Shown: positions 59,077-64,000 of the stretch, piece by piece
Numbering within the stretch: position 1 is the stretch's first letter
How the letters are laid out: the number at the start of each line of letters is the position of its first letter
Source of the DNA: Virgibacillus_O sediminis
Lineage (GTDB): Bacteria > Bacillota > Bacilli > Bacillales > Amphibacillaceae
DNA: 64,000 nt
Direction: 5' to 3'
NCBI RefSeq assembly: GCF_042643265.1
Contig: NZ_JBHRRZ010000038.1
Coordinates: 62,001 to 126,000 of the forward strand
Program-made: the position numbers and the translations under genes
The notes under the pieces: model-generated
Told to the model about the DNA's origin: nothing
Seen by the model: only the letters and a program-made list of their open reading frames with translations
The model's database searches: none

Positions 59077-59147
59077 TGCTGCACCTTCTCTCCATTTGTG
59101 TTCATCCTATTATTCTATCAAATGGAGGGGAACCAAGGGAGCAATGT

Positions 59148-60011
59148 CTACAGCTCCCCGGTAAAGAAGTCCTTGGCAAGCTTGATGAACCGGTCTTTCT
59201 GTTCCACTTGAGCCCAATGGCCGCAACGCTTGAACACATGCAGCTGGGAATTCTCCAAGTAGTCCAGCATATATAGGCTGCTTTCTAATGGAACGAACCG
59301 GTCTTCCTTGCCATGGATCATCAAAAATTCATGATCCATCTTTTTAAAGGCTGAAGGCGGTACGGCCAAGTCAGCGAGTGTCGCACCGGTGAAAGTAGCT
59401 TCATAGGAGCGCCGTACTTCCGGCTGCATAAACAGTTCCAGCCGTTCCTCCACTATTCCCTTCAAATCGCCCTCCAAGGCACTTTCATCATATAGGAACC
59501 AGCTCAGCAGGTTCTCAAATGCCTTTGGATTCGGATCCTTGTGGAAATTCTGCAGTTTCATCAATTCAGGAGTCGGCTCGAAATATCCGCCGCCTGCTCC
59601 CATAAGGATGACCTTGCCAAATCTCTCTGGAGCATGCATGAGCAGATGCAGGGAAATGACTCCTCCAAGGGAATTGCCGACTAAATTGGCCTTCTCAATC
59701 TCCATCTCATCCATTAAATTGATTATTTGGTCGACACGCTCGCGCAGCCATACAACTCCATTGGTCGGTGGATTTTCTGGATGTTCTGTACGGCCAAACC
59801 CGAACATATCCGGTGCTACTACATGGAAGTTAGCTGTAAACTCCGGCAGGACTTTCTGCCAGTTGCTTTTACCGCTCACTCCCGGTCCACTGCCATGCAA
59901 GAATAAAAGTGTCTCGGTCTCAGCCCCCCTCTTTCCTCCTTCCATGACAAAGGTTTTATACTCACCTGTCTGGATCATCCTTGTCTCGATACTTTCTGTC
60001 TTAACTGCCAT
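59148..60011 (-). CDS. alpha/beta hydrolase, meta-cleavage product hydrolase type, second copy
   Basis: 287 residues. FLHGSGPGVSGKSNWQKVLPEF near 37-58, nucleophile Ser115 in LVGNSLGGVISLH, acid Asp in HGKEDRFVP near 242, His in CGHWAQVEQKDRF near 267. BphD/HsaD group, as for 42447. ATG at 60011 after AGGAGAGGAAGG. First gene of the second ring-opening operon; its 550-bp upstream region carries several candidate operators and a cre box. Confidence 0.87.
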   Translation of the reverse strand: MAVKTESIETRMIQTGEYKTFVMEGGKRGAETETLLFLHGSGPGVSGKSNWQKVLPEFTANFHVVAPDMFGFGRTEHPENPPTNGVVWLRERVDQIINLMDEMEIEKANLVGNSLGGVISLHLLMHAPERFGKVILMGAGGGYFEPTPELMKLQNFHKDPNPKAFENLLSWFLYDESALEGDLKGIVEERLELFMQPEVRRSYEATFTGATLADLAVPPSAFKKMDHEFLMIHGKEDRFVPLESSLYMLDYLENSQLHVFKRCGHWAQVEQKDRFIKLAKDFFTGEL

Positions 60012-60113
60012 ATATACCTTCCTCTCCTAGATAGAATCCATTATTGCTTTTTTGCCTTTCTGCTAGTTGTATTTTTCGCACTGGGTTTTTCGACTCACTA
60101 ACACCCCCTGCTT

Positions 60114-60140
60114 AAATTTTAGTTTCCATTACTAAAATTT
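60114..60140. promoter_or_regulatory. perfect inverted repeat, candidate operator
   Basis: AAATTTTAGT (60114-60123), 7-bp spacer, ACTAAAATTT (60131-60140). About 105-130 bp upstream of the hydrolase start. Candidate site for the GntR or the XylR_N/PucR regulator. Confidence 0.5.
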
Positions 60141-60182
60141 CAGTTAACGGAAAAACAAGGAATTAAGCCATAGTTTTACGTT

Positions 60183-60196
60183 TGTAAACGTTTTCT
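60183..60196. promoter_or_regulatory. cre box (CcpA site)
   Basis: TGTAAACGTTTTCT matches the cre consensus at 13 of 14 positions; it lies between the two inverted repeats upstream of the hydrolase gene. Confidence 0.6.
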
Positions 60197-60199
60197 AAT

Positions 60200-60223
60200 T
60201 ACTAACTGTAATTTTAGTTAGTA
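60200..60223. promoter_or_regulatory. perfect inverted repeat, candidate operator
   Basis: TACTAACT (60200-60207), 8-bp spacer, AGTTAGTA (60216-60223). The half-site resembles the TACTAAC arm of the TetR-like operators at 1599 and 3257, but the spacing differs. Confidence 0.5.
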
Positions 60224-60515
60224 TTTTGGGAATTGTCAATAACTTTATCGCAATTATATATTTTAATTTAAAAAAGCTGTGTACCGATTGGTAACTTTCT
60301 CGTAGGAGATACAGGAATTGCGCGGAGATGGCGGTGGACATTGCAATCTTCGGCTAGTAATAGAATAAGGATTAATCATTATTTCCAACTCAAAGAGTAG
60401 TAGTAAAAAATACTAGGGGGGATACCCGCTGGGAGAATATGCTTCGTATTTCCGCAGCGGCAATATCCACTAAACAAGGCTTCTAGCAGGCAACATTTCG
60501 TCCCAGCTTCAAATA

Positions 60516-60551
60516 AAAATAGCTGCTGGGAATGCTCCCAACAGCTATTTT
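60516..60551 (-). terminator. Rho-independent terminator after FAH-family gene
   Basis: 16-bp stem AAAATAGCTGCTGGGA (60516-60531) with TCCCAACAGCTATTTT (60536-60551), one mismatch, 4-nt loop, T-rich exit on the minus strand. Confidence 0.85.
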
Positions 60552-60565
60552 CCATTGCTATTCTG

Positions 60566-61429
60566 TTATGATTGCAAGACATTTTTCAATTGCCCCAGCC
60601 CTTCTATCTCCACCACAACCTCATCGCCGGCACGCAGCCAATTTCTCCTCTCCTCTTCATACCCAAGGATTACCCCCTCAGGCGTCCCTGTTAAAATAAC
60701 ATCACCTGGTTCAAGGGTCATATGACGAGAAATGAAGCTGACAATTTCCTCACAGTTGAAGATCATATCACTTGTATTGGACTGCTGGCGGACTTCGCCA
60801 TTCACTTTACAGCTTATATCCAATGCATTCGCATCCTGTATCTCATCATGCGTGACAAGATACGGGCCCAAAGGGCAGAAGCCATCCAGATTCTTGCCGA
60901 GCAGCCATTGATTGGTGAGAAACTGCAAATCTCTTGCGGATAAATCATTCGCCGCACTATAACCAAAAATATAGTCCTTTGCTTCTTCTGTGGCCACATT
61001 CTTTGCTTTCTTACCGATCACTAATGCCAGTTCGGCTTCATAATCAATTTCCCTGGCATGGGCCGGAATAGTGATGGCCTCTCCCGTCCCGGCCAAGGTA
61101 TTATGATATTTATTGAACAGCACTGGCAATTTCGGTGCAGCCATGCCGGACTCCTCTGCATGCTTTTGATAATTCAGCCCGACACAGATTATTTTTCCAG
61201 GCTTGTCTACACAAGGACCCATCGTTATTGAAGACTCGTCCAGATAGGCAGGGCTACTGTTCTCTTTTTCCTCAATAAATCCTGTTAATTCCATCCAATT
61301 CGCTTCATTGGAATGCAGTTGGACCAACTCATTGATATTAGAAACGACCCCTGAAATATCCAATAAGCCATTGACGGTTTTTACCCCTGGTTTAAGGGTG
61401 CTGCCCTCATAATATGTAAAGAACTTCAA
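60566..61429 (-). CDS. fumarylacetoacetate hydrolase (FAH) family protein
   Basis: 287 residues if begun at the TTG at 61429, which has AGAAGGTG 5 bp upstream and gives the family start (KFFTYYEG); a longer in-frame ATG (61492) has no site. Metal-binding residues show in REIDYEAELALVIG near 128 (ExE) and AANDLSARDLQ near 160; GKIICVGLNYQKHAEE near 80 and GDVILTGTPEGV near 244 are diagnostic. The family includes hydrolases of acylpyruvates, 2-hydroxyhepta-2,4-diene-1,7-dioate isomerases and oxaloacetate decarboxylases. Probably acts late in the aromatic route. Confidence 0.88.
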   Translation of the reverse strand: MKFFTYYEGSTLKPGVKTVNGLLDISGVVSNINELVQLHSNEANWMELTGFIEEKENSSPAYLDESSITMGPCVDKPGKIICVGLNYQKHAEESGMAAPKLPVLFNKYHNTLAGTGEAITIPAHAREIDYEAELALVIGKKAKNVATEEAKDYIFGYSAANDLSARDLQFLTNQWLLGKNLDGFCPLGPYLVTHDEIQDANALDISCKVNGEVRQQSNTSDMIFNCEEIVSFISRHMTLEPGDVILTGTPEGVILGYEEERRNWLRAGDEVVVEIEGLGQLKNVLQS

Positions 61430-61632
61430 ATCTATCACCTTCTCTTTCGTCAAAATACCGAACCTATGGAGAATAGCCTGCCATTGCCACACCCTCCATA
61501 GGTCTGGCTCTTTTAAATCTGGTTTTAGTGATAAATCTTTAGGGGCTTTTCCCCTTACCGAGCAAATTATCTTCGTACTCTCCTATGATCGCATGCGAGC
61601 ATCTTCATCAGGTGTGTTAATGGCGATATTTA

Positions 61633-61641
61633 ATTATACCA
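61633..61641 (-). promoter_or_regulatory. extended -10 promoter for FAH-family gene
   Basis: Minus-strand TGGTATAAT (61641 to 61633), a perfect extended -10 box, with no good -35. The leader to the TTG start would be about 195 nt and contains a small AGGGG/CCCCT hairpin near 61540-61556. Confidence 0.35.
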
Positions 61642-61674
61642 CCAATTCGAATTATTTACCGAATAATCTGTTTA

Positions 61675-62586
61675 CTATTTTTCTATTTGCGGTAAGACGG
61701 TCTTTGAAATTCGTTCATCTAAATTTTCGTATTCATAGTAGTGGATCGTTTCATAAAGTTCCTCGCGTGTCTGCATGTCATCCAACATCTCCTTCTGGCT
61801 GCCAGTGGTAAAGATTTCTTTAAACACTTTTTCATATGCTTTGGCGGCAACTCTTAGCGATGTAACTGGATAGATCACCATCTGATAGCCGAATCTCTCA
61901 AACTCCTCTGCCGTATAATAAGGGGTACGGCCGAATTCCGTCATATTGGCGAGCAGCGGAACATCCACCAGCCGGCTCATTTCCTCGAAATCTTCTTGCT
62001 TTGAAAAGGCCTCGGTAAAGATAGCGTCTGCGCCAGCTTCCACGTATGTGTGAATTCGTTTGATTGTCTCCTCTTTTCCCTCAACAGACAATGCATCCGT
62101 CCTAGCCACTATTACCATTGTAGGGGCGATTTCCTTGATGATTTTAATCTTCTGAGCCATTTCTTCCGGGCTGATCAATTTTTTGCCGTTAAGATGGCCG
62201 CATTTCTTCGGAAGATCCTGGTCTTCGATCTGCACAGCTGCAACTCGGGCTTCCATCATTTCCTTGACGGTTCTTGCTACATTCAACACCCCGCCATAAC
62301 CTGTATCTATATCCACAAGCAGCGGCAGATTTGCTGCCCGTACAATCTCACGGGCTCTGTCAGCAACCTCATCGGAATAAATGATTCCCAAGTCCGGCAT
62401 GCCACGGCTCGCTGTATAGGCTGCACCGGAGAGATATAGGGCTTCGAACCCTACCTTTCTTGCCACTAGGGCGGCCATGCCATCATGTGCTCCAGGGATT
62501 TTCATGATGGAGGGAGCTTTCATCAGTCTAATAAACTGCTTTGCCAATTCTTCTTGACTCGATTCGTTTGTTACCATCCACGACAT
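61675..62586 (-). CDS. isocitrate lyase/PEP mutase-family lyase (PrpB-like)
   Basis: 303 residues, start at 62586 after AGGAGG. TIM-barrel lyase with PGAHDGMAALVARKVGFEALYLSG near 30-53, Mg-binding LLVDIDTGYGG near 90, the signature KKCGH near 131, and VIARTDALS near 160. Members cleave 2-methylisocitrate, 2,3-dimethylmalate or oxaloacetate. The KKCGH Cys marks true C-C lyases. It may release pyruvate in the methylcitrate cycle or split a branched product of ring cleavage. Regulated, I infer, by the GntR protein encoded upstream. Confidence 0.87.
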   Translation of the reverse strand: MSWMVTNESSQEELAKQFIRLMKAPSIMKIPGAHDGMAALVARKVGFEALYLSGAAYTASRGMPDLGIIYSDEVADRAREIVRAANLPLLVDIDTGYGGVLNVARTVKEMMEARVAAVQIEDQDLPKKCGHLNGKKLISPEEMAQKIKIIKEIAPTMVIVARTDALSVEGKEETIKRIHTYVEAGADAIFTEAFSKQEDFEEMSRLVDVPLLANMTEFGRTPYYTAEEFERFGYQMVIYPVTSLRVAAKAYEKVFKEIFTTGSQKEMLDDMQTREELYETIHYYEYENLDERISKTVLPQIEK

Positions 62587-62635
62587 CTTTTTTTCCTCCT
62601 TTAACAGGCCTTCTATTTCCGACCAGCTCATTAAG

Positions 62636-62654
62636 TATAATTGTATACATATTA
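62636..62654. promoter_or_regulatory. GntR-type operator upstream of PrpB-like gene
   Basis: ATAATTGTATACATATTAT, a near-perfect palindrome around TGTATACA, the core of many FadR-subgroup GntR sites. About 50-70 bp upstream of the start of the lyase gene and 250 bp from the GntR gene end. Confidence 0.55.
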
Positions 62655-62666
62655 TGTATATCATAA

Positions 62667-62680
62667 TGCAAACGTTTTAA
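62667..62680. promoter_or_regulatory. weak cre-like box
   Basis: TGCAAACGTTTTAA, 12 of 14 consensus positions, next to the GntR-type operator. Confidence 0.35.
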
Positions 62681-62722
62681 CGTTGTCAATAGAATATTCT
62701 GTATTCTATCGACATTTCAATT

Positions 62723-62860
62723 GAGATTGGGACAAAAGTGTTTTATCCAATAATAAATCCGAACTTAACTATAAAGTTTTGATTAGGGGATATAAACCGC
62801 TCTGGAAATTTAGATTATTGTTCGCCTTTAGAGTTCAACGATTAGATATGTCTCAACCTC
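62723..62860. repeat. degenerate, shortened copy of the intergenic repeat at 3350-3575
   Basis: Ends GAGATTGGGAC (62723-62733) and GTCTCAACCTC (62850-62860) mirror those of the larger element. An internal CCGCTCTGGAAAT matches CCGCTCCGGAAAT of the first copy. The GC-rich centre is lost, leaving 138 bp. Confidence 0.5.
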
Positions 62861-62868
62861 TTTCAACT

Positions 62869-62901
62869 AAAAAAATCAGCCTACCCTAAAGTAAGCTGAT
62901 T
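62869..62901 (-). terminator. Rho-independent terminator after GntR gene
   Basis: Stem AATCAGCCTAC/GTAAGCTGATT (62874-62884 with 62891-62901, one wobble), followed by six T residues on the minus strand. Confidence 0.8.
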
Positions 62902-62902
62902 G

Positions 62903-63586
62903 CTAGTGATTTTCTTGATCTGAAATATGCTCCTCGATGGAGTGGATGGCCGCCTTCAGACTTTTATCTATATGCTCTTTCATCAGCTCCTCCGCCCTGT
63001 CCGCATTGCGAGAAGCAACAGCTTCATACATCTCCCTATGCTCCTTAGCGGCCTCCCTGCTACGGTTCCGGTCATTGGCTGGTCCAAGCCTGCGGTATCT
63101 AGAGATATGGTCGTTGATCTGATTCAGCATTTTGACGGCTGTTCTATTTTTGCTTATTTCATATAGATGATTATGGAATTGGCTTCCAAATGACACGACA
63201 TCTTTCCATCGGTCGGCCTCCGAGGCTTCGGTGATCAACTGTGTATACCGTTCTAATGCCTCTAAATCTTCCTGTCCCGCTTTTAAAGTTGACTCCCTAA
63301 TGATCAGACCTTCCAGGAGGCTTCTGACGGTAAATAGCTCCTTTACTTCTACTATAGAAACGGGAGCCACCTTCAACCTCCCATTGGGAAGCCTGATAAT
63401 CAATTCCTCAATTTCAAGCCTTTGCAAAGCTTCCCTGATCGGCGTCCTGCTTATGTCCAGTTCAGAAGCAAGGCTCCCCTCGTTAATTGCCTGTTCAGGC
63501 TCAAGGGTACCTTCAATGATTTGTTTCTTTATCTCAGAATATACAAAGTCCTTCGTAGAAAGTCTTCTATTCATGAATGGAGCCAT
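62903..63586 (-). CDS. GntR-family regulator (FadR subgroup)
   Basis: 227 residues. Winged helix-turn-helix at about 8-75 (SELDISRTPIREALQRLEIEELIIRLPNGRLKV) and FCD domain (80-215) with the metal-binding pattern seen as SQFHNHLYEI near 130 and AAKEHREMYEAV near 181. ATG at 63586 after GGAG. Probable repressor of the PrpB-like lyase gene, whose upstream region carries a TGTATACA palindrome. Confidence 0.93.
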   Translation of the reverse strand: MAPFMNRRLSTKDFVYSEIKKQIIEGTLEPEQAINEGSLASELDISRTPIREALQRLEIEELIIRLPNGRLKVAPVSIVEVKELFTVRSLLEGLIIRESTLKAGQEDLEALERYTQLITEASEADRWKDVVSFGSQFHNHLYEISKNRTAVKMLNQINDHISRYRRLGPANDRNRSREAAKEHREMYEAVASRNADRAEELMKEHIDKSLKAAIHSIEEHISDQENH

Positions 63587-63677
63587 ATCTATAAATCTCC
63601 TTTTTCAATTGGTTCAACATGACATTATAATTTGGGAACATGGTCATTATGTATCAGACCTGACAACCTGCCCTATT

Positions 63678-64000
63678 CTAGAACAGCAGATTTATTCCTC
63701 CTAAAGCAGCCAGCCCCAAGACCAGCCGGGCGAATACTTGCTGCGGAATCAGCGGAAGAATTCTCACACCGATAAGGGCGCCAATAATAATGGCAGGAAC
63801 CATCCATAGGTTGAACGCAAGGGAGGAGCCATTAATCAGTCCAAGCTGGAGATAAAAAGGTACTTTGATAAGGTTCACCATCAGAAAGAACCAGGCAGCC
63901 GTCCCGACAAACTCCTTCTTCGGAAGGCCTTTGACCAGCAGATAGACGGACATCACTCCGCCAGCAGCATTCCCTACCATGGTAGTAAACCCGCCAAGTA
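63678..64000 (-). CDS. TauE/SafE-family permease, 5' end beyond window
   Basis: C-terminal part of a sulfite exporter TauE/SafE-type membrane protein; the frame continues upstream through the window edge (LGGFTT precedes MVGNAAGGV). The stretch GGFTTMVGNAAGGVMSVYLL is the second conserved TauE motif, and three further hydrophobic helices follow, ending GLAALGGINLLF. It could export sulfite/sulfonate or an organic anion; a link to the sulfatase in the window is tempting but unproven, because 23 kb and other operons lie between. Confidence 0.88.
   Translation of the reverse strand, partial: LGGFTTMVGNAAGGVMSVYLLVKGLPKKEFVGTAAWFFLMVNLIKVPFYLQLGLINGSSLAFNLWMVPAIIIGALIGVRILPLIPQQVFARLVLGLAALGGINLLF

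Larger units (their letters stand above)
60012..60515. other. long regulatory gap upstream of second ring-opening operon
   Basis: About 500 bp with no convincing gene. The half nearest the hydrolase (60100-60240) holds a perfect 10-bp inverted repeat, a cre box and a perfect 8-bp inverted repeat, listed separately. From 60290 to 60510 I see only scattered short repeats and no open frame with a ribosome binding site. Confidence 0.5.

Noticed and set aside
33256..60011. Reading the aromatic region as a steroid-degradation (Hsa) cluster
   Set aside because: The enzyme families fit, but no KstD with clear steroid motifs, KshAB, KstR or side-chain genes are seen. HsaA- and HsaD-type enzymes also act on simple phenols and biphenyls. 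The substrate is left open.

Overview
The window looks like a chromosomal catabolic region of a low-GC Gram-positive bacterium of the Bacillaceae. The reasons are strong AGGAGG-type ribosome binding sites before nearly every gene, frequent TTG/GTG starts, CcpA-type cre boxes, sigma-54 activators of the Bacillus type, and a roughly 200-bp intergenic repeat of a kind found in that family. All 57 protein-coding genes I call lie on the minus strand, so transcription runs from high to low coordinates. I see no tRNA, rRNA, CRISPR array, intact insertion sequence or phage gene.

Layout from low to high coordinates. (1) 1-3.2 kb: an SDR (cut by the window edge), an acyl-CoA dehydrogenase and an acyl-CoA ligase. 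The last two each have the same 18-bp TetR-like operator upstream. (2) 3.6-14.5 kb: a ten-gene operon holding a complete fatty-acid-type beta-oxidation kit (ligase, dehydrogenase, 3-hydroxyacyl-CoA dehydrogenase, thiolase, EtfAB, thioesterase, SDR) plus a TAXI-type TRAP transporter. It is preceded by a near-consensus sigma-54 promoter, a cre box and three copies of an ATTCA-N4-TGAAT palindrome. (3) 14.8-20.3 kb: 3-hydroxyacyl-CoA dehydrogenase, enoyl-CoA hydratase, acyl-CoA dehydrogenase, a PAS-containing sigma-54 activator and a PanE-like reductase. (4) 20.5-27.7 kb: a set matching the cyclohexanecarboxylate route (AliA, AliB, BadH, BadI) with a MaoC-type hydratase, another SDR and a GntP-like permease. 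It has two sigma-54 promoters whose upstream regions share sequence boxes, and a second sigma-54 activator lies just upstream. (5) 27.9-33.1 kb: that activator, two further MaoC-like proteins, a nitronate monooxygenase-like flavoprotein and an unrecognised membrane protein.

(6) 33.2-62.6 kb: an aromatic catabolic region with many paralogues. It has two HsaA-type flavin monooxygenases, two extradiol dioxygenases, two meta-cleavage-product hydrolases, one 2-hydroxypentadienoate-type hydratase, one FAH-family enzyme, a flavin reductase and an FAD synthetase whose riboflavin kinase half is degenerate. Around these are three FAD-dependent dehydrogenases of the TcuA/fumarate reductase type, an SDR, an Asp/Glu racemase-family protein and a metallo-beta-lactamase-fold protein. 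There is also a DctPQM TRAP transporter, an MFS transporter, and an exported arylsulfatase with its formylglycine-generating enzyme. Regulators are a XylR_N-V4R sensor joined to a PucR-type DNA-binding domain, and a GntR protein. (7) 61.7-64 kb: a PEP mutase/isocitrate lyase-family lyase, a GntR regulator and the end of a TauE/SafE permease.

Together the genes import organic acids and aromatic or sulfated compounds, activate or hydroxylate them, open alicyclic and aromatic rings, and send the products to beta-oxidation or central metabolism. The most distinctive part is the alicyclic-acid/beta-oxidation half, controlled by two different sigma-54 activators with three clear -24/-12 promoters and CcpA control on top. 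All functions are read from sequence patterns and family knowledge; no database search was run.
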